Positions 21,601 through 28,500 of a stretch of 64,000 bases of DNA are shown piece by piece. Position 1 is the stretch's first letter, and each line of letters begins with the position of its first letter. The DNA lies in the NCBI RefSeq assembly GCF_007860185.1, contig NZ_SJPY01000002.1, positions 339,675 to 403,674 on the forward strand. Direction: 5' to 3'. The notes beneath the pieces were generated by a model, which had not been told where the DNA came from, made no database searches, and saw only the letters and a list, made by a program, of their open reading frames with translations. The position numbers were made by a program, and so were the translations under genes. This DNA is from Novipirellula aureliae (GTDB lineage Bacteria > Planctomycetota > Planctomycetia > Pirellulales > Pirellulaceae).

Positions 21601-22300
21601 CAAACGTCTTGCAGCAACCATCGGGTGACAAGACACCGAGCTGACTAAACGCCACGAAAAAGTCAGGTAGTAACAGTGCATTGACTCCACCCGCCAACGC
21701 CATATTCGCGTTCCCCGATCGCAGGCTTTCGCACGCCATATGGAGAGCAACGAGCGAGGAGGAGCAAGCGGTGTCAACGGCTACACTGGCACCGCGCAGA
21801 TCAAAACAGTAGCTGATTCGATTCGCCGCAATGCTGCTCGAACCACCGGTATTGCTATAAGCTCCCAAGACGCTGCGATCTTCAAAACTAAGCGATGCAA
21901 CGGAGTAATCAATACTACTAATGCCGACAAAGACCGACACCGGTTGGCCAGCGACCGTTTCGACGGGAACGCCGGCATCCTCGAACGCTTGCCAGCTTGC
22001 TTCGAGCAGCATGCGTTGCTGAGGATCCATCGCGGCGGCTTCTCGTGGCGAAATGCCGAACAACGGAGGATCAAAACCGTCAACCGCGTCGACATAGCCT
22101 CCCCAGCGGCTGTTGGTCTTGCCCGGCTTCACCTTTCCCGCCGAGTAAAACTTGTCCACGTTCCAGCGGTCGGCTGGCGTTTCGGAGATGACACAACGCC
22201 CATCGCGGAGCAGTCGCCAGAATTGTTCGGGCGTATTTGCACCCCCTGGGAAACGACATCCGAGTCCGATGATGGCAATCGAATCGGGTTGCTTATTCAT
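15620..22300 (-). CDS. Highly reducing type I polyketide synthase, KS-AT-DH-ER-KR-ACP
   Basis: One complete fully reducing PKS module of 2,226 residues from the ATG at 22300; a TTG at 22333 could add 11 residues, but MNKQPDSIAIIGLGCRFPGG is the usual KS beginning. Positions are counted from the TTG. KS: DTACSSS (Cys190), EAHGTGT and KTNIGHL. AT: GHSVGE (Ser659) with YAFHS at about 759-763, pointing to malonyl-CoA. DH: His971, Asp1137 and His1141, but the HxxxGxxxxP motif has His in place of Gly. A structural domain fills about 1245-1470. ER: about 1490-1800 with SASGGVGLAAIQLAK. KR: GGLGGFG and Ser/Tyr1979 (QANYAAANAALDG). ACP: LGLDSLM, Ser2139. It lies directly after the permease and overlaps the NRPS. 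With one module it must act once or iteratively to give a saturated acyl chain. Confidence 0.95.
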   Translation of the reverse strand: MNKQPDSIAIIGLGCRFPGGANTPEQFWRLLRDGRCVISETPADRWNVDKFYSAGKVKPGKTNSRWGGYVDAVDGFDPPLFGISPREAAAMDPQQRMLLEASWQAFEDAGVPVETVAGQPVSVFVGISSIDYSVASLSFEDRSVLGAYSNTGGSSSIAANRISYCFDLRGASVAVDTACSSSLVALHMACESLRSGNANMALAGGVNALLLPDFFVAFSQLGVLSPDGCCKTFDARADGYVRSEGAGIVALKRYRDAVRDGDDIYCVIRSTAINQDGHSDGMTVPSQNAQQDLMRAAYRAAQIDPTLVSYVEAHGTGTPVGDPIEAAAIGNVIGNATLQGSQRSSPCYLGSVKTNIGHLEAGAGIASVLKVALAMRHRTIPKHLHFKSLNPAIQFAENHLQLPLETTPWDTISGRRIAGINGFGYGGANAHVVVEDVSRNGGILPPLCQSSDPSPAAGCHRYHQVGLPLPVSAHSPERLPVVANQWADWLEEDTVRSALRPQDVVGAASHQRSHLRARAVVFGHDRDEFATGLRKLQSEQTSKDQAVSKSQRETGVLFVCCGQGAQYCQMGRRLYVANSSFKETIDRCDREIARHVEWSLVKEMHRSESESRFQETSIAQPALFAIQVALAAQWAEFGIRPSAIVGHSVGEIAAAYLSGALSLEDACTVAVHRGRTMDLASSHGAMIAAGITADEAREMIAGRENLLSLAAVNGPESVTISGDTDAVHQIADRLLSRGVFCRHLAVEYAFHSPQMDPVEAELKRSLAGITPHAPHTMMISTVTGAPITGAPIMGGPIDGNSSSTTDANYWWDNVRQGVLFAPAMQSAAEQGFAIAIELGPHPVLSYSINECFAKVGKSIHTVSSMHRDVDDVTAFREAFTKLYQVDAPIDWSVIADRPKQRLRLPHYPIERERLWAESDQSRRTRLQPDFHPLLDTRLGNPDPAWRCQLSTKTHPYLADHQVRHHCLFPAAAIIETALAVSASVADEGTESIRLDDLSIHQPLVLDNDRAVNLSTTYRGDRNRMELRFKEPDSDQWHRLATISLSGDDSAILDSFDEATVRAGMIETVSARRCYDYCEKLGLNYGKSFQGVVDGVRRKGEAIVHVRLPESLHDEASQYILHPALLDACFHSMIVADELFDYKVGGLYLPHRIATIRCNASGRGCTDLQVYTQIRFKDAYRMLADLTLWDKAGNVVAVIEGFESRVANSKAVSERLADLLYRYRWEPSVSTESESEIPKERRWLIFGAQHELSQSLIQHLDGEEVYQVRQGESFAINRNKRYEVNAEAGPQWDRLLAAIPIDTITDVAFAWGLDVDESIESEHDVIESLATTCEAPLAFIQAWQRKREEASCDSNANTMIPRFMIVTTEAQSSDEEPDTITYCQTPLIGMGRVLISECSLLRTRLVDLPRSSVSEQLASLLEELSLDDSEDEILYRDGVRHVRRFVPNYSVPLPRRGRQVGQHRSQSCRLAMGRTSGIGDLRYETLHTAPLAPDEVRIEIDATGLNFSDVMKALDLYPGLPDGPVMLGAECCGTVVSIGDAVRQWEVGDQVIAIAKGSFGTHAVINEALIARKPSTLTADQAATIPIAFLTADYALNHCARLRSGESILIHSASGGVGLAAIQLAKQIGLQIHATAGSDEKRDFVRALGVESIGDSRSLEFADNVRKQTSGEGVDAILNSLPGEAIRKGLTLLKPGGRFLEIGKRDIYGDQSLDLAPFKNNLAFFAIDLDQLFTTAPKSMGTELRRLSTRFETGELEPLPLRSFDADHVKEAFRYMQQAKHIGKVSVSYPTSPSEIYPNASDRLSMGQSELFSKEKTYWIAGGLGGFGLEIALWMARCGAGHLVLSGRSTSPNAQQRQTIDQIESLGTTVTLRRTDVTVYEQVADTLRHIHNVLPPLGGIYHTAMVLEDRLLEDLDSPTLYRVLNPKVVGGWNLHRASLDKTIVPETLDQFVLFSSLSSIFGHAGQANYAAANAALDGLAYLRRSKGLPALVVNWGHLGEVGYLAQRKELGARLERQGVLSFSVREATQCLESLLSTDAIQASVLRMDWSLWRGLGLTQNVSPRFVHLIRNDGADSSQVFSLEQLLLVDSSEQHDQIEEMLTSKLKVLLGLRAEQIDRGRSLLELGLDSLMAVELRNWIESQFQISMPLSELMRGASIQLIAAKTIEFIGMPSPVPSTVVDSASSDETNVTGATQQIHETVDQMDDGQVDRLLAELASQYMPPETTS

Positions 22301-22395
22301 AGAATGATTCGTAAAGGTGGCTATGACGTTCAAAAAGACTACTCTGAGTATCTTAGGGTAGTTTTCAAGATCGATCGTTCAATCGTCCCCTCCGC

Positions 22396-23643
22396 TTATC
22401 GCTCACGAAAAGCTTGAGCCGGTAGCAATTGTGCGGCCCGCCATGCTGGCAAGATCGCTCCAAACAAGCCAATCCCTACACCCATCATCATTCCTTCCAT
22501 CATGACAATGGGATCAATCACTGAATCCAACATCCCTTGGACTGCCGGCGATTGACTCAAAAGCCAAGTCAACCCAGCAGCTGCCGCGCATCCCAACAAA
22601 CTAGCGAGGATTGCCAACAAGCACGATTCGCCCAAAATCATCGCGACCACCCGGCGGCGCGACCATCCAATCGCGCGAAGAATCCCGATCTCGGCCGTCC
22701 GTTCCATCACACTGGTCATCATCGTATTGAGCGTCCCAATGGCCCCGATCATGATGGCGATCACAGACGTCATCCACGCCATCGCCGACGCGATTTGCAT
22801 CCGTGTATCGGTGGCCACAAACTCTTCGGTCGCCAGCGGCAATAGTCTGGCATCGACGGCTTTGATCCGCGATATCACCTCATCGACTTGACGAACGTTC
22901 ACGCCATCTGCCACTCGAACATTCACGTACGTTACCTGACCCGCTCGTCCCGTTAATTCTTGAAGGAGTGACAACGGCACAAGCATCGATCCATTTTCCC
23001 AAGTGCTACGGCTCGTGAAAACACCTGCGACGAGGTAGGGCTGATCGAACAAGTTGACCGATTGTCCAGCCCTGATCCCCAAACGATCGGCCAGATGAAC
23101 GCCAAGCCACAGCCGATTCTCTAGGTCTTGATTCCCTAGGTCTTGATTCACTAGGTTGCCGTCTTCGAATTGAAAGTTATCCATCATCCAGGAATCGGTC
23201 GGCATCCCCATCGCGGGAATGCCGTAAACGCCTTCGTCTTCAAGTGACACCGTTTCGAGCAACATCGGTGATGCCATTGCGACCCCTTTGACATCGGCAA
23301 TCCGCTCAGCAAGCGATTGGTCAATCGAGCTGCTAAGCCGATCGGCGGAACCTTGCCTCGAAACGACAATATCGACGCCATGACTATCGTAAACGTCGGC
23401 GAAAGAGTTTTTGAAATTGCTGGCAATACCAAGTAAGGCAACGACAGCGGCAATCGCGCTCGCCAAAGCCACAAGCGTCAGGGTAGTGCGAAGCGGTCGC
23501 CTACGGAGGTTCTTCCAAATCAAAGAGGAGAAATGCACGATCTTCGGACGCTCGAGAAAGAAACTTGAATCAAATCGGAAAAGTTGCAGTCGTTTCGACG
23601 TTGATAGTCTAACCGATTGAGCCACCTGTGATGAGTCGATCAC
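22396..23643 (-). CDS. ABC transporter permease, MacB/FtsX type
   Basis: A 415-residue permease with the FtsX/MacB layout. There is one N-terminal span (about 55-75) after a short basic leader (IWKNLRRRPLRTTLTLVALA), then a periplasmic MacB_PCD-like domain of about 200 residues, then three C-terminal spans. The region IGTLNTMMTSVMERTAEIGI followed by LRAIGW is the family hallmark. The frame opens with GTG at 23643; a GTG further in (VHFSSLIWKNL) is an alternative start. It is the first gene of the minus-strand unit permease-PKS-NRPS, and its ATPase partner is probably the convergent gene at 10673. The likely role is export of the PKS/NRPS product. A 15-bp in-frame duplication encodes NQDLGNQDLE in the periplasmic domain. 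Confidence 0.9.
   Translation of the reverse strand: MIDSSQVAQSVRLSTSKRLQLFRFDSSFFLERPKIVHFSSLIWKNLRRRPLRTTLTLVALASAIAAVVALLGIASNFKNSFADVYDSHGVDIVVSRQGSADRLSSSIDQSLAERIADVKGVAMASPMLLETVSLEDEGVYGIPAMGMPTDSWMMDNFQFEDGNLVNQDLGNQDLENRLWLGVHLADRLGIRAGQSVNLFDQPYLVAGVFTSRSTWENGSMLVPLSLLQELTGRAGQVTYVNVRVADGVNVRQVDEVISRIKAVDARLLPLATEEFVATDTRMQIASAMAWMTSVIAIMIGAIGTLNTMMTSVMERTAEIGILRAIGWSRRRVVAMILGESCLLAILASLLGCAAAAGLTWLLSQSPAVQGMLDSVIDPIVMMEGMMMGVGIGLFGAILPAWRAAQLLPAQAFRER
23121..23156. repeat. 15-bp in-frame tandem duplication inside the permease
   Basis: CTAGGTCTTGATTCC is followed by CTAGGTCTTGATTCA and the beginning of a third unit, CTAGGT. Because the unit is a multiple of three, it adds the pentapeptide NQDLx without breaking the frame. 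Confidence 0.9.
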
Positions 23644-23716
23644 ATCATGGGTGCCCCAATGTTGTCTCCATTGTCACATTCGTTTTCCGATTCCTCCGGT
23701 TGATTCGAACAATCGC

Positions 23717-24835
23717 ATGTACCGTTGTTTCCTGCTTTGTGTCTTTCTTTTGTCTTTCAGCGGCTGCCGTCATTGGCCGTTGCGCGTCGACATGCTTGGC
23801 AACGTCGGCGGCAAAATGCAAATGAATGGCGACATGAATGTGACCGGCGACACTCGCGTCGACGGCACGATGAAGATGATCGGCGACTTAAATACCAGTA
23901 TCAAAGCGAACAATACCGCTTCCCCCTTGTCTCCCGTCACGGTTGAAGGAAACGCCGATTCATCCGGTCGTGTTGCCGTCATCGATGTCGATGGCTTGCT
24001 CGTGTATCAGAATGGCAGCGGCATTGGGTCGATGGGTGAAAACCCCGTCGCATTGTTCCAAGAAAAGATTCGGACGGTTGAAAGGGATCCGGCCGTAGCC
24101 GCCGTCGTGTTGCGAATTGATTCACCGGGTGGTGGAGTGACCGCGACCGACATGATGTGCGAAACACTGCGCCGATTCAAAGCATCCCGAGGCATCCCGG
24201 TCGTCGCCTGCGTTTTGAGCACCGGTGCCGGAGGTGCTTACCAACTAGCCGTTCAAGCGGATCATGTCATTGCTCACCCGACATCGATTGTCGGCGGTAT
24301 TGGCGTGATTTTGAATCTATACAGCATGGAGGATACGCTCGGCCAATACAATATCGCCGCTATCCCTGTCAAATCGGGAGAGAAAATCGACGGTGGGACG
24401 CCCGTGCGAACGATGGAACCGGAGGAACGGAAACTACTACAAGGAATCGCGGACGAGTTTCACCAGCGATTTGTCGACGACGTCAAAACACGCCGTCCGC
24501 AGCTGGTCGCAGCAAACGATGCCGCGAAAATCGACGATTGGTTTGATGGCCGCGTCGTCACCGGCCAATCAGCAGCCGAAGCGTCCTTGGTGGATCAAAC
24601 GGGTTATCTCGACGATGCGATTCGTGTCGCAAAACAGATGGGAAACCTTGATGCCAACGCGTCGGTCGTGATGCTACGGCGTGACAACGACCGTGCTCAT
24701 ACAACCTTAGACGTTACGCCAAACGAATCCCCATTAGGCTCGCTACTGCCACTCAACATTCCCGGCTTAGACCGCAGCCGATTGCCGACATTCATGTACC
24801 TCTGGCAAATCGAACCCAGCTTCGCAACCCGCTAA
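23717..24835 (+). CDS. SppA-like (peptidase S49) lipoprotein lacking the catalytic serine
   Basis: The ATG at 23717 gives a lipoprotein signal (MYRCFLLCVFLLSFSGC) with lipobox FSGC; upstream codons in frame add no plausible leader. The body is an S49/ClpP-fold protease domain: DVDGLLVYQNGSG, RIDSPGGGVTATDMM, then VLSTGAGGAYQLA and IAHPTSIVGGIGVI. In signal peptide peptidase A the nucleophile is the Ser of A-S-G-G-Y; here the same place reads A-G-G-A-Y, so the Ser is Gly. The partner lysine is kept (IPVKSGEKIDGG). I infer a catalytically inactive or altered member. The N-terminal 60 residues carry short M/N/G/D repeats (GKMQMNGDMNVTGDTRVDG). It is divergent from the permease. The missing Ser is read directly; the functional consequence is inferred. 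Confidence 0.85.
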   Translation: MYRCFLLCVFLLSFSGCRHWPLRVDMLGNVGGKMQMNGDMNVTGDTRVDGTMKMIGDLNTSIKANNTASPLSPVTVEGNADSSGRVAVIDVDGLLVYQNGSGIGSMGENPVALFQEKIRTVERDPAVAAVVLRIDSPGGGVTATDMMCETLRRFKASRGIPVVACVLSTGAGGAYQLAVQADHVIAHPTSIVGGIGVILNLYSMEDTLGQYNIAAIPVKSGEKIDGGTPVRTMEPEERKLLQGIADEFHQRFVDDVKTRRPQLVAANDAAKIDDWFDGRVVTGQSAAEASLVDQTGYLDDAIRVAKQMGNLDANASVVMLRRDNDRAHTTLDVTPNESPLGSLLPLNIPGLDRSRLPTFMYLWQIEPSFATR

Positions 24836-24890
24836 TTGGCTGGCTCGTAGCGTAGGCTGGGTCGACGGGCGGCGGACCCGGCATCTGCAA

Positions 24891-24964
24891 CTTAACAATT
24901 AGCAAACACGGGCTCGGTTTCTAGCCGAGCCTACAATGCTTGGTGTTAAGTTTTGCCCGCTAAT
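24891..24964. terminator. Nested palindrome downstream of the SppA-like gene
   Basis: Hairpin GGCTCGG / CCGAGCC (24911-24917 and 24925-24931) sits inside CTTAACA / TGTTAAG (24891-24897 and 24944-24950) and ATTAGC / GCTAAT (24898-24903 and 24959-24964). TTTT follows the second arm. It may terminate the upstream gene or be a dispersed palindrome. Confidence 0.5.
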
Positions 24965-25111
24965 CACGCCAATGAACGCGAATAAGAACTGACCGTCAAC
25001 GTTCTGCGTGAAGCTTGCATGATAACCACCACAGTGACTACACTCACTATTGCTTGCTGCCTTTAAGTGGTTTGGTTTTGCACAGGGGTTGTGAAGTTCA
25101 CCAAGGCGGCC

Positions 25112-25375
25112 ATGAGCATTCCGACGAAAGTATACGCCATGCGAAAACGATCATCATCGGCGAGTGGTTCCCCCGGTATCGTGGAAGGCGGATACCGGAA
25201 CTTGGTTTCAAGCGTTGAAGAAAAAGCTCGGCGAGAGGTCGAAGCTCGGTATGCTGACCAATGGAACGCGGCCGGAATGGCTGGGCGTTGGAAACTAAAA
25301 CGCAAAAGGAATGCCGAGCTTGCCGAGCTCGTGGCAAATAACATGCCCGACGTTTCACCCGACGCTCTTTTCTGA
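25112..25375 (+). CDS. Small basic protein of unknown function, about 87 residues
   Basis: The ATG at 25112 is chosen because AAGG lies 5-8 bp upstream and because residues before it have no protein-like character. The protein is rich in Arg, Lys, Glu and Ala. Its second half (EARYADQWNAAGMAGRWKL, then KRKRNAELAELVANNMPDVS) looks like two amphipathic helices ending in MPDVSPDALF. No signal peptide or membrane span is present, so it is probably cytoplasmic. I do not recognise a named family. It is flanked by palindromic elements on both sides (24891 and 25438). The composition and ribosome binding site support a real gene; its short length makes this moderate. Confidence 0.55.
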   Translation: MSIPTKVYAMRKRSSSASGSPGIVEGGYRNLVSSVEEKARREVEARYADQWNAAGMAGRWKLKRKRNAELAELVANNMPDVSPDALF

Positions 25376-25437
25376 TGTCGTCATTGTAGGCTGGGTCTGG
25401 GGTGCTCAAAAGCTTGGTGTTCATGTGATCGTAACTT

Positions 25438-25592
25438 GCGGCCTGTCGATTTAATCGGTTTGACGCGACTGATTGTTTAACGCCAAGCCATAGGCGACCG
25501 ATTATGAAAAAGCTGACGCCTTCGGCTAAGCGTTAAACGATTAAATCGACAGGCCGCTATCGCCAAAACGGCTAATGAATCATCCGGGCTAA
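25438..25592. repeat. Long palindromic intergenic repeat, copy 2
   Basis: Arms GGCCTGTCGATTTAATCG and CGATTAAATCGACAGGCC enclose the inner pair GTTTAACGCCAAGCC and GGCTAAGCGTTAAAC. The right flank is ATCGCCAAAACGGCTAATGA followed by ATCATCCGGGCT. Its end overlaps the stop codon of the giant gene (25589) by a few bases. Confidence 0.9.
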
Positions 25593-28500
25593 ACCTCATT
25601 CACTGGTTTCAGCGAGAATGTTAGTGCTGCGGCGAGAAAGGCTAGAAGGGCGAGTGCGACGGCCGCTTGCCAAGGATTGAGTCGAAATTGTGAGCCAAAG
25701 TCGAGATCGAGCTCGAGCGGGGTGTTCTCGGCGACTTGCACGCTGCGGCTGAAGCTGTAGACCGCACCTTCTTCCGGCAAGCTGATGATGATTGCCTGCG
25801 GAGCGGGTTCGGTGGTGCGTTGATGCTGGACCAATCGACCGGCGATCTGCTGTAAGACGGCGTTGTCTTCGGTGGTGTTCCCTTGAAGCAACTGACTCAG
25901 CTGCTGCGGACGAAAGTTCAATGCATCTTGCTGGAGGATTGGATTGATCGCGGCGGCCTCGCGCAGTTGCTTGTTGTCCGTCAACGCGTTATCGGTTGCT
26001 TTGTTGTCGAGATAGAGACGCTGGCGGCGCGTATTGAGTCCGACGATCGCTTGTTGCGTTTGCAAATTCTCTAACTGGACGCGTGCGTCTTCGTTGGAAG
26101 CGGCGTCGAGCGCGTACTGATTCGCGACACTGTTGAGCGCCCAACTGGCCTTGGTCTGTTCGCCAGCCTGGAGAAGTTGGTTTGCTTGTTCAAGCAGCCG
26201 AGCGGCGTTTTGTGCTTGGGCTTGCCGTCTGCTACTCATTTTCGACAAGTACGAACTTCGGTCGTAGTGCCCCTGATTGGCCATCCCAATCAGCTCGAGA
26301 TTCCCATCATTGTCGGTTAGCAAGAATCCTTCGGGCGCGACAACGTTCCACTGGATATTCTCCAGGGGCACGTTTAGCTCGGGACTGGTTAGATTTAGAT
26401 TTCCCAAGCGATCTCCGGTTACCGTATAAACAAATCGAACGGTTGCCGTACGGTCGTCGATACCAGGCAGAATGTAAAATTGCCAAGCATTGGCATCGTC
26501 TCCTAAGCGAATTGAGTTCACACTTTCTCCATTGACAAAAATGCTGAACAGCTCGCCGCCCTCGGGCAGACCAACGGTCAGGCTGCTACGCCGGATGACC
26601 TCCATCGTCACGTCGACCGCCGTCAATTGATCACCGGTCGGTGACAGCACGGTGGTTAACAGCCCTTTGGCGACGCGCAGCTTGAGTGCGTCGGCAAGCG
26701 AATGTCGCTGGGTATGAATCGTGAGCGAATCGGTGGGCGTCATCGCGCGGAGCGTTAGCGCCGGAGCGTTTCGATTTCCCGAATTACGTAGTGATGGAGG
26801 AACGGTGTTCCAGTCAGCACGCTGCCATCCTTGCGACAGCGGATCGTGCTCCAACTCGAGCCGTCCACCAGCGCGGACCGCAAAATAGTAGGCGAGCTGT
26901 CGAGCTTGAGGGAATCCGGCTGGGATTAGCGTTTCGTCGTCATTTTCGCGGTCTCCACGCCGTTCGTATTCGATTCGAAAATCAACTCTGCCGACAACAC
27001 GACGCTTGAACTGGACTTCCCAAATATTGGAATCGGGTGCCGTCCGAAGGAAGTCGCTGACCGTGTCACCAGTGGCGCGAAGCGTTCTGGTCTCGTCATC
27101 GCTCGTCATCGGCAGCGTCACCTGCAACGTTCGAATCGAAGCGTTCTGTATGTTGAAATTGGCGATCAAGGCTGAACGCGTCTGACCCTCTCGCAGAGTG
27201 ATTTCATGCAACACATGACCGGTCACCCAAGGATCGAGTTTTTCAATGCCGAGTACCAAATCCCAATCACGTTGCAACAACCGAAACGCGAGTGAACCTT
27301 GTGCCATGCCACCCAAGGTACGAGGATCCGTCTCCGAAACGTTTTGGCGTGAGACCGTTCTCAATCGAATACCGGTCGTGGGCCTTACCACAAGATCGCC
27401 CGATTGGCGATCAGCTTCGTTTAACTGGAAATGCGGGACCTCCCAGTCGCCGGCATCGGTGGGTGCGAGTCCCGACAATGTCAGAGAGAAACTTTGCGAC
27501 CCGATGGTTTTCCCGTTCAAATGGAGAATGATTCGACGCTCGTCACCTTCGCTCAGTTCAGCCCAATGGTGAAGTGCTGCGCCCGAAAGCGACTCGACCT
27601 CCAGCCCCTCTGGCAAAGGAAAGCTCAGTTGGAACAACCCAGCTCTGGAAATTTGGGCGGTAAAATTGACGCCCAGGACCACGCGTTCGTCGCCCAGTGA
27701 GAGCACTTGTTTGCTGATAACGCGAACTTCCGGTTCAACGGCGCCGACACGCAACACCAATTCACCGCCGTCGGCTCCATATCGATACACGCGATGCAAG
27801 ACCGCTTGTTTGTTCGGTATTAAGCTGGCGTCGAAATCACCCAAGTTGACCGCCGACATTTGCTTCGACTCTAATTTCTCCGGTTGTGCATCGGAGCCAA
27901 ATCCAACGGCGACCAGCCCGATCTCGCCACCAGCACCGACAACTTTCAGTGGAGCCAGATTGACATCGGCGGGCAGCGGATCGAGACCGCGCTGGGTGTC
28001 GATGATAATATCGAATGCTTTCGCCTGAACGGGCTCGACTTCCACGGTTAATCGTCCTTTGTCGGCATCGAATTGCCAGGATCCGATGGGGCCGCTCACC
28101 TCGCTCACGGTCAGTCCTTTCGGGACAAGGATGTCCAATTCACTGACTTGGCCTTGCGAAGTGCGGATGTGAAGACGGTGACGTCCATCGACGACACCGG
28201 GACTTGGCAGGTAGAAGTTCGATGCCTCGACAAAGAATTGTGTCTCCTCCACGCTGACGTCACGAGCCTTCGGTTTGAGCATTAGGCTTGCCTTGCCAGG
28301 ACCTAGCAGCACCTTGGCTTTGGTTTCGACGTCATCGGCCGGAACGGATTCGATCTGCACGGCGGTCGGGCACGTTAATTCCCAGCCTCCTTCGTCGTAG
28401 CTAACCTTGATTTGCTGGATTGACGCCGCACCGGTCAACACCGGCACGCCGACGGTTGGCTTCACCGATTCCAGCCGATATTCGAACTCTGCCTTGTAGT

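Noticed and set aside
21740..22417. 225-codon plus-strand frame over the start of the PKS gene
   Set aside because: It is antisense to the conserved KS domain; the translation has no recognisable domain.
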